In this document: positions 29,058 through 37,486 of the stretch, in pieces
Layout: each line of letters starts with the position of its first letter
Position numbering within the stretch: position 1 is the first letter of the stretch
Assembly: GCA_039105265.1 (NCBI GenBank)
Contig: JAPFFF010000008.1
Coordinates: 1,054,001 to 1,118,000 of the forward strand
Source: Tritrichomonas musculus
Taxonomy: Eukaryota > Parabasalia > Tritrichomonadida > Tritrichomonadidae
Direction: 5' to 3'
Length of the DNA stretch: 64,000 nt
Made by a program: the position numbers and the translations under genes
Notes under the pieces: model-generated
The model's database searches: none
What the model was told of the DNA's origin: nothing
Seen by the model: the letters and a program-made list of their open reading frames with translations, nothing else

Positions 29058-29228
29058 ATGTCCACCGCAAGTGAAATCATTATGAATATACTATTGGGAT
29101 TGATATTGGTGACCAATGTAGTTGAACTGCTATTACTGGTATCGCTTACAGCTGAAGATGAACCACCTGAGCTGACTGATGAGCTGAGGCGCACACTATA
29201 TGCGCATAAAAGCTTTATTTTTGATTAA
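29058..29228 (+). CDS. Small membrane protein of element B (56 aa), conserved with element C
   Basis: Found by reading the gap between two larger genes. It starts behind AAATTTGCATAAATG and its stop TAA is immediately followed by the ATPase ATG. One hydrophobic segment (about 9-31, NILLGLILVTNVVELLLLVS) is followed by an acidic then basic tail DEPPELTDELRRTLYAHK. Element C has a 39-aa protein at the same place, next to the ATPase, with the tail TPELTEEMRAKLYS. The shared P-E-L-T-[DE]-E-[LM]-R-x-x-L-Y argues strongly for a real gene. Possible roles are a viroporin-like or membrane-anchoring peptide. Confidence 0.75.
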   Translation: MSTASEIIMNILLGLILVTNVVELLLLVSLTAEDEPPELTDELRRTLYAHKSFIFD

Positions 29229-30200
29229 ATGTTATATTACAAGCGCCTACAACCAACCCTTTTCGACTATACGTCTATTGAATTATCAGACAGTTCCAGT
29301 GAAGATCCAATTGATCTTGATACATTCGAGCAGGAACTGCGTTCTAGGTACCAGAGGCAGCAACCGGTATCCCAGAGATTCGATGTTGATGCGGCTATGA
29401 GTGAGGCCTATTCCAAGAATAGGGATAAAATCACGAATGCATCCATAAGGCCAATCGCTAATGGGATCTATGCGTGGTACAATACTTTGAACATACTGGT
29501 GGCATCACAAGGCAAAGGCAAGAGCCATACAGTAATTCGCGATATCATTCAAATGAGTAGACTCAATAACGGGGGTTTTCATATGATCGTTTATGTGAGT
29601 AAGAACGGTATTATAAATGATTCCACATTTGAATCTCAACGCGAGCTCATCAACTTGCCTATTGAGGTCGTTGCTGATAGTAATGCTGAACGGTATTTGA
29701 AGGAGCTTGATCTATGGAAGGAGTTGTATAACAAATATAGCTCGGTTGGGAAGAGTGTAAACAATTCTACGAATTGCGGACCGAAGGTCTTAGATGATTC
29801 CAAGCTGCAGCAGATGTTTGAGTTCCTCCATATCAGCAAACTCGGGAAACCCAATGTACCACTCAACACCATAATCCTGTGCGAGGACTTCATTAAGAGC
29901 AAGCTGTTGAAATCAGCATACTTCACAAACTATATCACCCAGTTGCGTCATAAGAACTCAATCGTATACATCAATATCCAGTTCTTCAAGGGTGTGCCAA
30001 CCGATTACAAAAATAACTGCACATCATTCTTCATATTCAATGGGTTCTCACGACAGAAACTCAATTACATATATCAGCAGGTGAGCATACCTTGTGAGTT
30101 CGAGGAGTTGTGGCAAAAATATAGGACATTATCTGGACATGATTTCATATTGGTGAACACGGTTGAACATGATATGCAAGTGGTGTACTCAAAGGTTTAG
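29229..30200 (+). CDS. ATP: Genome-packaging ATPase of element B (A32/FtsK-HerA type, 323 aa)
   Basis: P-loop ATPase expected to pump element DNA into the capsid. Walker A is VASQGKGKSH at about 88-97 and Walker B is NTIILCEDF at about 213-221. YITQLRHKNSIVYINIQFFK follows, with a polar Gln as in A32-like ATPases. The N-terminal 70 residues are acidic and variable. Counterparts lie in A and C. Start signal: CTTTATTTTTGATTAAATG. The gene end overlaps the convergent 159-aa gene by 4 bp. Confidence 0.92.
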   Translation: MLYYKRLQPTLFDYTSIELSDSSSEDPIDLDTFEQELRSRYQRQQPVSQRFDVDAAMSEAYSKNRDKITNASIRPIANGIYAWYNTLNILVASQGKGKSHTVIRDIIQMSRLNNGGFHMIVYVSKNGIINDSTFESQRELINLPIEVVADSNAERYLKELDLWKELYNKYSSVGKSVNNSTNCGPKVLDDSKLQQMFEFLHISKLGKPNVPLNTIILCEDFIKSKLLKSAYFTNYITQLRHKNSIVYINIQFFKGVPTDYKNNCTSFFIFNGFSRQKLNYIYQQVSIPCEFEELWQKYRTLSGHDFILVNTVEHDMQVVYSKV

Positions 30201-30676
30201 GCAAACTCTGGGTCAGCATCCAATACCAAATCCTGATGCTTGCCGATGAATACATCAGGTTCTGCAATATCGTATTTTTCACGTAATTTGGCAATGAGAT
30301 CCTTGGTATTTATATTGGTTCTCTCAATCGAGTAGTTGTAATACGGACATTCCTTGTATTCGTGCTTTTCGGTATTCCCATTTACGAAGAACTCCTGCAT
30401 GTTGACACTCAATTTGCGTCTACTATTGGATGACAATTTGACAAATTCGAGGCCCATCTCCTTGAGCTTATTAGGGTAGAATCTAATGGTTTCAGTATCA
30501 TTCTGGAGTGATACATATAGGACCTTCGCGAGGTACAATGAGTTCTTCAAGTTGAATGGGAACTTGTCACATAATATCGCGAAATTGCATTGTGCAAATT
30601 CATCAGGCTTTGGCGATAGGGATACTAGTGTGTTGATGTATTCGTAGACATTGGAGTAGCTTGGAGTGGCTTCCAT
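30197..30676 (-). CDS. Conserved TIR-proximal protein of element B (159 aa)
   Basis: First gene inside the right TIR. Its counterpart in C (149 aa) is first inside C's left TIR, again beside the ATPase. Conserved: VYEYINTLVSLSPKPDEFAQ, NFAILCDKFP, AKVLYVSL, QEFFVNGNTE, YYNYSIERT, LREKYDIAEPDVFIGKHQ. It is a well conserved globular protein with no motif I can name, and the catalytic pattern of adenovirus-type proteases is not evident. Start signal: GATTTTTTATCGCATCCCAAATG. Confidence 0.75.
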   Translation of the reverse strand: MEATPSYSNVYEYINTLVSLSPKPDEFAQCNFAILCDKFPFNLKNSLYLAKVLYVSLQNDTETIRFYPNKLKEMGLEFVKLSSNSRRKLSVNMQEFFVNGNTEKHEYKECPYYNYSIERTNINTKDLIAKLREKYDIAEPDVFIGKHQDLVLDADPEFA

Positions 30677-30753
30677 TTGGGATGCGATAAAAAATCAATA
30701 TTCAAATATAAAAATAGGTTTTCCCAAAATCATCTGAGTCCCCAAATATGGAA

Positions 30754-31060
30754 TATTTTTGGAATTCATCTGGTCTGTCCCATCGGTCTGTGTCGCCATC
30801 GGAACGTTCCATCGGTCTGTTCCATAGGTAGTCCCATAAGTGGTCCATAAGTGGTCCATAGGTGGGCCATATGCGGCCTATTTTCGGAATTTGTATGGGC
30901 CCGAATATGGGCGTTTTAAAGGCGTTTTGGGGTAGTATGCGGTATGGGTCCCATATGTGGATTTTGAATTTTAACCCGAATATGGGCCCAAAAATGGGCC
31001 ATTTAAAGGCGTTTTAAGTGGATTCTATCTGACCCCGATTATTGATACACTATCACTACT
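30754..31060 (-). repeat. Right TIR of element B (307 bp)
   Basis: Reverse-complement partner of 5349-5655, ending CTATCACTACT, followed by the duplication AAGCAA. Confidence 0.92.
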
Positions 31061-31066
31061 AAGCAA
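31061..31066. repeat. Target-site duplication of element B, right copy (AAGCAA)
   Basis: Identical to 5343-5348. Element A sequence resumes here. Confidence 0.92.
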
Positions 31067-32113
31067 GACGTGAAGCGCATGAACAGCCTCATCTCTCCAC
31101 AAGGTGCTCAAAGTTTGGTCGAGAAGCACAATCATTCGAATCCGAATAGTCGATGGGCACTCAAGAAGCTCGATGTTAATGGACCTGCCGTTCTGAATAA
31201 CATGCCTGATGTCAACAACGATGGCGTCCCTGATGTAATCATCGTCGACAAGAACAACAACCCAGTCTACGCGAACGGATACACAACAGTCCAATCCGAC
31301 TGGCCAAACACTTTGGCATACCATTCAACATATCCCGACAAAGCATCTCGTGCTGAATATAAGCGACGACATGACGGTAAAGCCATCACGAAACGTGGCT
31401 TCATCAATGACACATTGGGTGTCACCTACTTTGACTACGATAGTGCACAACATCCTGAGCAAATCCGTCAAGTAGGTACCGTCATCGGAACTAACCTTTC
31501 TCAGACTCCTCAATGGTACCAGAACGTATTGGAGAACCCCAAGAGTGGCTATCGAATGAAGAAGCCTCGTAAACAATCCGCTTACGAGATGTTCAACAAG
31601 TACGTCTTCACTGATGCCTTCAATGCTGCTATCGCTCAGATCGAAGATGCCCATCACACCACCATTCCTGGGCAACATAAGATGGTCCTCCATTCGAAGT
31701 TATGCGGTAGTTACTGGAAGTCTCAGATCAAAGCCGCATTGAATCTCCCAGACGATATTCCTGATGACCAATTCGACAAGATCAAGCGTAAGAAGAACTC
31801 ACAACCAAGCATCGAAAACAAGGTCTATTCATTAATGCTCGCCCACAGAGACAACAGTAACACACACGCATACGATACACTGTATTATCGTCTCATCAGG
31901 GATATATGCCAAATCTTGAACCTTCAATTGACTCCCGCTCTTCAACCACCTGCCAACTACCCTGACCCTGATAGTCTTGATGGTCACGCAGCTTCGTTTA
32001 TGGGACCATCCTCTTGGGCAGCTCCACCATCATCAGTAGCATCTGCTTGGGCAGCTCCACATTCATCACCAGAAGCAGTTCCAGTAGACGATGGAGAAGC
32101 TTTCTTGGAGTAA
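31061..32113 (+). pseudogene. Structural protein gene of element A, main piece right of the B insertion
   Basis: Homologous to the C-terminal domain of the structural loci of B and C: an early NSRWALKKLDVNGPAV segment, then MPDVNNDGVPDVIIVDKNNN, a clear D-x-N-x-D-G-x-x-D Ca-loop, followed by VYANGYTTVQSDWP. A helical region and an Ala/Ser-Pro-rich tail end the protein. It lacks the module array of B. The stop lies 4 nt before the ATPase ATG (TAAGCTGATG), so the two are closely coupled. Interrupted by insertion of element B. Confidence 0.75.
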
Positions 32114-32117
32114 GCTG

Positions 32118-33014
32118 ATGAACCACCCACTAGACGATACCTATTTTTATGGCACAGAAACCATGAGTACATCTCTGTCAGACATCGTTAAAGACAAGGT
32201 CCATGAGGTGTTATCCACTAAGAAGAACGATATGAGTGGAGCCTTCATAGACAAGGTTCATCCAGAGATCAACGTTAGATACAACTCCGTTAACGTCATT
32301 GTCGGTAAGCAAGGTCAGGGGAAGACAGTCATCGCTTTGGAAGAGATCATCAAGATTGCATTAATGGATACTCATCATCTACTCGTCTACGTAACCAAAG
32401 ATGGGAATGAAAGTGATCGATCCTTCCTCGCCTTGAAATCACTGATAGAACCTCGTTTACCGATCATCACCATCAGTGAATCCTCTGCAGAAACAGTCAT
32501 AGAGAAGCTCATTAAAGCCAAGAACGAGTACTATGCCATCACGAACAACCATCTCGAAGACAAACTAGACGACCCCCAACTCAACATCACCCCAAAAGAG
32601 ATCCATGACCTCTTCGATACCCTCCACATCGATGACTTCCATCGGAAGTATCTCCATACACTCGTCCTCTTTGATGACATCAGTAACAGCAAACTCTTCA
32701 CGAATGAGACATCGTACTTCTCTCAGTTACTCCGTCGTTGTCGACACACCAACATGACCTTCTTTTTATTGATTCAGGGATGGAAGGGCCTGAAGCCGCA
32801 CATCAAGAACGAGATCACCACGTTGATGATATTTCCCTGTTTCAACAAACAACAACTGAGGTACATCTATAGTCAGTCCGCATCGAATCTCTGTTTCGAC
32901 GACTTCTACGAAAAATATGAGCAGATCATGTCGTTGAAGACCAACTATCCCGACTCCCATCCATATATGGTCATTCAGGTCGTTGACGGTGGCGAGACGT
33001 TCATTCAGGTATGA
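32118..33014 (+). CDS. ATP: Genome-packaging ATPase of element A (298 aa)
   Basis: Start chosen as the ATG 4 nt after the preceding stop; an in-frame ATG upstream would overlap the neighbour. Walker A is VGKQGQGKT at about 61-69, Walker B is LVLFDDIS at about 183-190, then LLRRCRHTNMTFFLLIQGWK with the polar Gln. It is clearly the same family as the B and C ATPases though diverged. Codons favour C in third position. The end overlaps the convergent coiled-coil gene by 14 bp. Confidence 0.88.
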   Translation: MNHPLDDTYFYGTETMSTSLSDIVKDKVHEVLSTKKNDMSGAFIDKVHPEINVRYNSVNVIVGKQGQGKTVIALEEIIKIALMDTHHLLVYVTKDGNESDRSFLALKSLIEPRLPIITISESSAETVIEKLIKAKNEYYAITNNHLEDKLDDPQLNITPKEIHDLFDTLHIDDFHRKYLHTLVLFDDISNSKLFTNETSYFSQLLRRCRHTNMTFFLLIQGWKGLKPHIKNEITTLMIFPCFNKQQLRYIYSQSASNLCFDDFYEKYEQIMSLKTNYPDSHPYMVIQVVDGGETFIQV

Positions 33015-33348
33015 GTTGATTGAAGTAGTCTTGTATCGACTGCAACGCCAACTTGATGTTTTTGATGTCGTCACTCATCTCGGATATCTCGTTCTCGATA
33101 GCCATGAATCTCTGTTCCGTCTCCGAGTCATCTTCTTTGGGTTTCGTCGCTTTCGGGGCTTTCTTGAGTGATAGTACACCTTTGATTCTCGTGACACGAT
33201 ATCCGTTGATGTGGTACATCTTGTTGAGCTTGTGGGTGGTTAGCTTGTCCATCTCTTCTTGATGGGATTTGTACCATGAGTCGAAGTCGTTAGGGGTGTC
33301 GAACTCTTTGAGGTAGTGCGTGATGGGCTCAATTACTTTGACGTCCAT
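33001..33348 (-). CDS. Conserved coiled-coil virion-associated protein of element A (115 aa)
   Basis: Counterpart of B's 144-aa and C's 132-aa proteins: FDTPNDFDSWYKSHQEEMDK, LNKMYHINGYRVTRIKG, then a KAPKATKPKE basic linker and a coiled coil (FMAIENEISEMSDDIKNIKL). Start follows CCTATTTTTGTGTTGACTCAAACATG. Same strand and order relative to the amphipathic protein and capsid gene as in C. Confidence 0.7.
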   Translation of the reverse strand: MDVKVIEPITHYLKEFDTPNDFDSWYKSHQEEMDKLTTHKLNKMYHINGYRVTRIKGVLSLKKAPKATKPKEDDSETEQRFMAIENEISEMSDDIKNIKLALQSIQDYFNQLIPE

Positions 33349-33474
33349 GTTTGAGTCAACACAAAAATAGGTAAACCTTATCGATCGATTCCGAAACAGA
33401 TCAATCATTAACGAACTCATTCAATCACCTCCGAAATGGGTGTACCCGAAATGGGGCGGACCCGAAATCACATC

Positions 33475-33795
33475 TTACCTTGGATGGATAAGACGGTTGC
33501 CGAGGCTTCGTTCATGAGCTATCCAGTCATCAATCGCTGAACGCCCATTCGTTTTGATGTAGTTGTCGACCTTGTCTGATATCGAGACTGCTTTATCACC
33601 AGCTATTCCAGTGACTTTGCTTGCGACACCAATAGCGTTACCAACCTTTCCACCGATTGCGTTACCGATGGTTCCCAATATGGGTGCTACCGTGTTCTTG
33701 ACGACCTTACCGACTTTCTTGGCGATGGGAACTACTTTCTTGATCCCATCTACGATCTTCTTCCCGAGTTTTTTGAACCAGGTTCCGAATGCCAT
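33475..33795 (-). CDS. Amphipathic small capsid-associated protein of element A (106 aa)
   Basis: N-terminal FGTWFKKLGKKIVDGIKKVV is a basic amphipathic helix. Then follow a Gly/Ala/Val-rich segment (VAPILGTIGNAIGGKVGNAI) and a more polar C-terminal extension absent from B and C. Start follows CACTTTTTTGTATCACCACAAACATG. Probably a membrane-active or inner capsid protein; the assignment rests on character and position. Confidence 0.68.
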   Translation of the reverse strand: MAFGTWFKKLGKKIVDGIKKVVPIAKKVGKVVKNTVAPILGTIGNAIGGKVGNAIGVASKVTGIAGDKAVSISDKVDNYIKTNGRSAIDDWIAHERSLGNRLIHPR

Positions 33796-33873
33796 GTTTG
33801 TGGTGATACAAAAAAGTGATTTCAACGAGGTTAGAACCCCATCGACAGTTCCGATTTTTTAGTGACAACCCAA
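33796..33873. promoter_or_regulatory. Divergent promoter of amphipathic and major capsid genes, element A
   Basis: A T6 run on each strand (CACTTTTTTG on minus, CGATTTTTTAGTG on plus), each followed by its start codon after about 15-20 bp. Confidence 0.55.
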
Positions 33874-33979
33874 ATGACCTACCAGAACGCTCAATTCAAG
33901 AACTCCGGCAATGACGAGGGAGATGTCCTCGACTTCTTCAACGATACTCTCCGTAACCTCGTCCAAAAGAACGGAGGTG
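33874..33979 (+). pseudogene. MCP: Major capsid gene of element A, upstream piece, cut by insertion of C
   Basis: Begins at the ATG after GATTTTTTAGTGACAACCCAAATG. It holds the first few dozen codons and ends in the GAGGTG duplication of element C. The N-terminal block with D-x-L-x-F-F and a basic turn differs from B and C, as expected for a diverged capsid. The larger piece is at 55691-57312. Confidence 0.72.
33974..33979. repeat. Target-site duplication of element C, left copy (GAGGTG)
   Basis: Abuts AGTAGTAATGATG. The second copy is at 55691-55696. Confidence 0.93.
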
Positions 33980-34452
33980 AGTAGTAATGATGTGTGCGAC
34001 GTGCATCCCTATTAACTACTGGAACATTTTACACCACCCTACCTTACCGCGCACCTAGCTCAGGTATGAAAAAATCAAATGTGATACTCATTATAGTTTT
34101 TGACGTCGTTTCCATTACCGAATTTACATAATTTAAATAATTTTCTGAAATCCCCAGCAAACTCCCCCAAAACCCTACCACATCTACAAATACAAATTTC
34201 TGAATTTTGGGCTATCTACCTTACATAGAAGATTACAACATGCGCAATAGGCAATCTACAATTTCACATTTTAAATTTTACATGATGAAACACGAAAAAT
34301 GACCTTCCTAAGATAGGTGCACAAACATGAAAACCCTAGAACGATTTTTGCAAAAAATAATATTCACAAATGATATCACCAACTCTCATCACAAACGAGA
34401 ATCACAAATTTATATTTCTTTTTTATTTTTCATTTTTTATTTACATTTCACA
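33980..34452 (+). repeat. Left TIR of element C (473 bp)
   Basis: I saw no mismatch with the reverse complement of 55218-55690. No gene starts inside it except that the first gene begins 4 bp beyond its inner edge. The inner edge is a T-rich tract (TTTCTTTTTTATTTTTCATT) which supplies the start signal for the first gene on each side. Confidence 0.93.
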
Positions 34453-34456
34453 AAAC

Positions 34457-34906
34457 ATGCGAGCACCAAAAGTATATGAGTATGTAAACAACCTTATTTC
34501 TATGTTACCAGAGCCAGAAAAGTTTCGTAATTGTGATTTCTCTATACTCTGTGAAAAGTTCCCCTTGATGATGAACATGAATAATTTTCGTGCAAAAGTT
34601 TTATACATAAGTCTGAAGAACACAAATAATGAAACTCTGAAGTTCTATCCTGATAAGATCACAGAACTGGGATTAGAAAACATAACAATAACAACAAACT
34701 TACGAAGGAGACTAACAATGAAAGCACAAGAATTTTTCATAAATGGTAATACAGAACCACAAGAATATAAAGGAAATGACTTTTATCATTATAGTTTAGA
34801 GAGAACAAGTATGTTTACGAAATCCAAAATCAAAGAACTTAGACAAAAATATAACTTAGCTGAACCTGAAATATTTGTAGGTCACCACCAGGAACTTATA
34901 CTGTAA
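34457..34906 (+). CDS. Conserved TIR-proximal protein of element C (149 aa)
   Basis: Counterpart of B's 159-aa protein: VYEYVNNLISMLPEPEKFRN, FSILCEKFPL, KVLYISLKN, QEFFINGNTE, YHYSLERT, LRQKYNLAEPEIFVGHHQ. I chose the ATG just inside the TIR because the longer open frame is TIR sequence of hydrophobic low complexity and because MRAPKVYEYV aligns with the B protein. Convergent with the ATPase, overlapping by 11 bp. Function unknown. Confidence 0.75.
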   Translation: MRAPKVYEYVNNLISMLPEPEKFRNCDFSILCEKFPLMMNMNNFRAKVLYISLKNTNNETLKFYPDKITELGLENITITTNLRRRLTMKAQEFFINGNTEPQEYKGNDFYHYSLERTSMFTKSKIKELRQKYNLAEPEIFVGHHQELIL

Positions 34907-35795
34907 TAAATCTAATATCATTTTCACGGACATTTACCAAAACAAAATCATGGTTCTTCATCATTTTGTACCGAAACCACAAATCTTCAAACTCTATTGG
35001 TAATGATACTTGTTGATAAACATAGTTTATTTTTTGTCTTGAGAATCCTGAGAAGATAAAGAATGTTGTACAATTTGTCTTGAAATCTGTGGGTATTGAT
35101 TTGAAAAATTGTACATTTATGTAAACTAGAGAATGTTTATGACGAAGTTGTGTAATGTAGTTTGTAAAGTAAGATGATTTTATAAGTTTACTTTTCACAA
35201 AATCTTCACACAAGATAATAGTATTTAAAGGAGAATTTGGTTTACCGAGTTTTTTGATATGCAAGAATTCAAACATCTGCTGAAGTTTATTATTGTCAAT
35301 TGTTATTTTTGGAGTTGAACTATATTTGTCATATAGTTCTTTCCAAAGATCAAGTTCCTTTAGATATTTTTCAGCATTTGCATCTGAAACAACATGCACA
35401 GGTAATTTTATTAAATCTTGTTGTGCTTCAAAAGTACTATCATTGATACTACCATTCTTGCTGATATAAACTATAAGATGAAAATTGGAGTTTGGCAGTC
35501 TCGAAATCTGAATTATGTCTCTCAGCATTATATGAGTCTTTCCGCGACCCTGGTTTCCTACCAGAATATTTAGAGAATTGTAGTATGCAAAAATTCCTTC
35601 TGCTATTGGTCTAATACTCTCTGCAAGAATTTTACCTTCATTTTTCCTATATGCTCTTGTCATTTCAGCATCGATATCAAATTCAGTTTCATTTTCAGTT
35701 TCAGTTTCAGTTTCATTTTCATCATCTATATCAATCTTATCTTCATCAGAGTCAGAAAAGTATATTTCTTTATAATTGAATCTCGTTGGAATCAT
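34896..35795 (-). CDS. ATP: Genome-packaging ATPase of element C (299 aa)
   Basis: Walker A VGNQGRGKTH at about 78-87, Walker B NTIILCEDF at about 189-197, then YITQLRHKHSLVYINVQFFK. It aligns along its length with B's ATPase (for example MLRDIIQISRLPNSNFHLIV). The acidic N-terminal region is encoded by a hexamer-like repeat (ETETENETEF; DNA 35678-35722). No T-run signal precedes the ATG, which instead follows an A7 run. It lies 31 bp after the membrane-peptide gene. Confidence 0.9.
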   Translation of the reverse strand: MIPTRFNYKEIYFSDSDEDKIDIDDENETETETENETEFDIDAEMTRAYRKNEGKILAESIRPIAEGIFAYYNSLNILVGNQGRGKTHIMLRDIIQISRLPNSNFHLIVYISKNGSINDSTFEAQQDLIKLPVHVVSDANAEKYLKELDLWKELYDKYSSTPKITIDNNKLQQMFEFLHIKKLGKPNSPLNTIILCEDFVKSKLIKSSYFTNYITQLRHKHSLVYINVQFFKSIPTDFKTNCTTFFIFSGFSRQKINYVYQQVSLPIEFEDLWFRYKMMKNHDFVLVNVRENDIRFITV

Positions 35796-35826
35796 CCTTT
35801 TTTTATCATTTAGATTATGATAAAGG

Positions 35827-35946
35827 TTATGAGTACAGTTTTGCTCTCATCTCTTCTGTAAGTTCTGGAGTTTTATCTTCGGTTAGACCATAAATTATTA
35901 TACCGAGCTCCACAACAACAACAAACAACAACAATTCTGATATCAT
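35827..35946 (-). CDS. Small membrane protein of element C (39 aa), conserved with element B
   Basis: Located by comparing the gap upstream of the ATPase with that in B. Starts after TTTTTATTGTCCAAAATG. Hydrophobic segment ELLLFVVVVELGIIIYG (about 4-20), then LTEDKTPELTEEMRAKLYS. The tail matches B's PELTDELRRTLY. Single-pass topology with a short N-terminus is likely. Too short for usual gene-finding cut-offs. Confidence 0.72.
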   Translation of the reverse strand: MISELLLFVVVVELGIIIYGLTEDKTPELTEEMRAKLYS

Positions 35947-35981
35947 TTTGGACAATAAAAATATAAACTAAATTTCAGCTT

Positions 35982-36527
35982 TTAGATACACATTTTAGTA
36001 GAAATACCATATCGTACAAGTTGACTATAAATTTCATTAAAACATATTTTTAAATCCAGAGTTTTATCATCTTTTGTAACAAGAATTCTCTGGATGTTCA
36101 TATACTTTGTGTTAGATAAGCATCCTGTACATCCTTCTTCTTCATCTATAACAAGCTCAACTTTGTCAGCTCTTGTTAAGATTTTTATAAGTTCCATAAG
36201 AGAATTGCTATGACAGACAAGATAGTTGTTAATTCTAAGAGGATTAAGTTCATAGATGTTCAACAGTGTTTCTAGAAATTTATTTTTCATTTCCAAATTC
36301 TCAAGTTCGTTTGTAAGAAGATTTGTTTGAGGTTGTGATGGAGATTGAACATTCTCCCCAGTTTGAGTAAAATTTATGTTTCTTACTTGAGGATAATTTT
36401 GTGGTGGAGGAACATTAGGATATGATGGAGGTTTAATTTTTATATTCACATTTGTATTTTGCTCTTGTTTGCAGCTGCTATCATTTTCAGAACTTAATAT
36501 TCGTGCCCTATGTAGCATATTTGACAT
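35982..36527 (-). CDS. Conserved Maverick protein of element C (181 aa), unknown function
   Basis: Counterpart of B's 206-aa protein: LHRARILSSENDSSCKQEQN, NKFLETLLNIYELNPLRINN, YLVCHSNSLMELIKILTRAD, GCTGCLSNTKYMNI. The start ATG (MSNMLHRAR) is preferred because the frame upstream has only a GTG and overlaps the coiled-coil gene. The Pro/Gln linker is shorter than in B. Same neighbour order (ATPase, membrane peptide, this gene). Confidence 0.7.
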   Translation of the reverse strand: MSNMLHRARILSSENDSSCKQEQNTNVNIKIKPPSYPNVPPPQNYPQVRNINFTQTGENVQSPSQPQTNLLTNELENLEMKNKFLETLLNIYELNPLRINNYLVCHSNSLMELIKILTRADKVELVIDEEEGCTGCLSNTKYMNIQRILVTKDDKTLDLKICFNEIYSQLVRYGISTKMCI

Positions 36528-36552
36528 TATTTCACTCTTGTTAAAACAATTT

Positions 36553-36783
36553 TTACTCACCTTTTGTTAAGTCTCTAAGTTCTGATTCCAGCTTTGCTAC
36601 CTTTTCCTTGAGAGAATTTATATCTTCTATCAAACTTTCTCTTATTGCAAGACCGTTACTGCCAAGCATACCTGTCTTGATATTGTTTAGATGCTGTTTT
36701 GTGTCATATACTCTTTCTTTCAAATTTCGCTTTATTTGTTTCAGAGTAGGAATTTCACGCTTATACTCATTTAGATCTGCCAT
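36553..36783 (-). CDS. Small coiled-coil protein of element C (76 aa)
   Basis: Counterpart of B's 77-aa protein, with GMLGSNGLAIRESLIEDINS and LKEKVAKLESEL almost unchanged although the DNA differs widely, which shows selection at protein level. The start gives MADLNEYKRE, aligning with MTELGEYKKE. Divergent from the 79-aa gene with 15 bp between starts. Confidence 0.75.
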   Translation of the reverse strand: MADLNEYKREIPTLKQIKRNLKERVYDTKQHLNNIKTGMLGSNGLAIRESLIEDINSLKEKVAKLESELRDLTKGE

Positions 36784-36798
36784 TTTCAATACAAATAA

Positions 36799-37038
36799 AT
36801 GAGTGAAAATTGTTTTGAGAGACGAAGAACATTGCACGATAGCAAACATCAAAATTATTTTGACAGACAGAGACTAAAACAACAAAAAGAAAGAACAAGA
36901 AAGAATTCCGCACCAACAGTAAAGAAGTTTGAAGAAAAAGGTAGTATAAATCATGAACTTCCACCAAAAACAGCACAACCTTTAAACTTTCATATGCTCT
37001 CTCTAAACCACAGCGTAATAACTAAAAATAATTTCTAA
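36799..37038 (+). CDS. Small basic protein of element C (79 aa)
   Basis: Counterpart of B's 75-aa protein: ERRRTLHDSKHQNYFDRQRL, QKERTRKN, VKKFEEKGSINHE. Strongly basic in the first half. Convergent with the 132-aa gene. Function unknown; the charge suggests DNA or capsid-interior binding. Confidence 0.66.
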   Translation: MSENCFERRRTLHDSKHQNYFDRQRLKQQKERTRKNSAPTVKKFEEKGSINHELPPKTAQPLNFHMLSLNHSVITKNNF

Positions 37039-37047
37039 ACTCAAAAT

Positions 37048-37446
37048 CTAGTATTTTTGTTCTTGTTGTAGAATATCATTCACAACTTTCACAACAGAAT
37101 TTACAGTATTTTTGATTTCCTCTATCTTTGTTTTCATGTTTGCAATATCAGCTTTTACAGACTCAATTGCAATTTCCCATAGTTGCTGCTGTTCATCTTC
37201 TTTCTGTTGAATTTTCTTCAAACAAATTTCTCCTGTGAGAGTCTTTCCTTTTCCTGAACCACAATTTTTCTTCGTGATTCTATATACACTTCCATCAGGC
37301 AACTCGATCTTGAAAAGTTTATTCAAAATACAAGTTGTCTTTCCTTCCAATTTTTCTTTATTCTTCTGATAATACAAATCAAATTCTTCTAGAGAGTGAA
37401 ATAATTTTACATCATCACGAATTTCGTTTAATATTTGTACCGACAT
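37048..37446 (-). CDS. Conserved coiled-coil virion-associated protein of element C (132 aa)
   Basis: Start set at MSVQILNE, behind TATATTTTTGTGAGAAAACAAATG. FHSLEEFDLYYQKNKEKLEG matches FNSVEEFDLFYQKYKDMF of B, then YRITKKN. Coiled coil from about 90 to 125 (ADIANMKTKIEEIKNTVNSV). Part of the conserved trio with the amphipathic and capsid genes. Confidence 0.72.
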   Translation of the reverse strand: MSVQILNEIRDDVKLFHSLEEFDLYYQKNKEKLEGKTTCILNKLFKIELPDGSVYRITKKNCGSGKGKTLTGEICLKKIQQKEDEQQQLWEIAIESVKADIANMKTKIEEIKNTVNSVVKVVNDILQQEQKY

Positions 37447-37486
37447 TTGTTTTCTCACAAAAATATATACACATATACATCTATTT

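Larger units (their letters stand above)
5349..31060. mobile_element. Maverick/Polinton element B (25.7 kb, inserted in element A; nearly whole, about one break)
   Basis: Complete with 307-bp TIRs starting AGTAGTGATAGTG and a 6-bp duplication AAGCAA. It sits in a structural gene of A. Genes from left: 100-aa unknown, KilA-N protein, 188-aa family, HNH endonuclease, polymerase B, fibre (minus), repeat structural locus, 472-aa protein (minus), 110-aa protein (minus), integrase (minus), coiled-coil protein (minus), 75-aa protein, 144-aa protein (minus), amphipathic protein (minus), major capsid protein, 206-aa protein, 56-aa membrane protein, ATPase, 159-aa protein (minus). The element looks nearly whole with about one apparent break. 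TIRs differ at about five positions, so the insertion is recent. No adenovirus-type protease gene was recognised. Confidence 0.95.

Noticed and set aside
30197-30676. 159-aa protein as an adenovirus-type protease
   Set aside because: I could not find the His-[Asp/Glu]-Cys arrangement with its flanking Gly motifs. Left as unknown.
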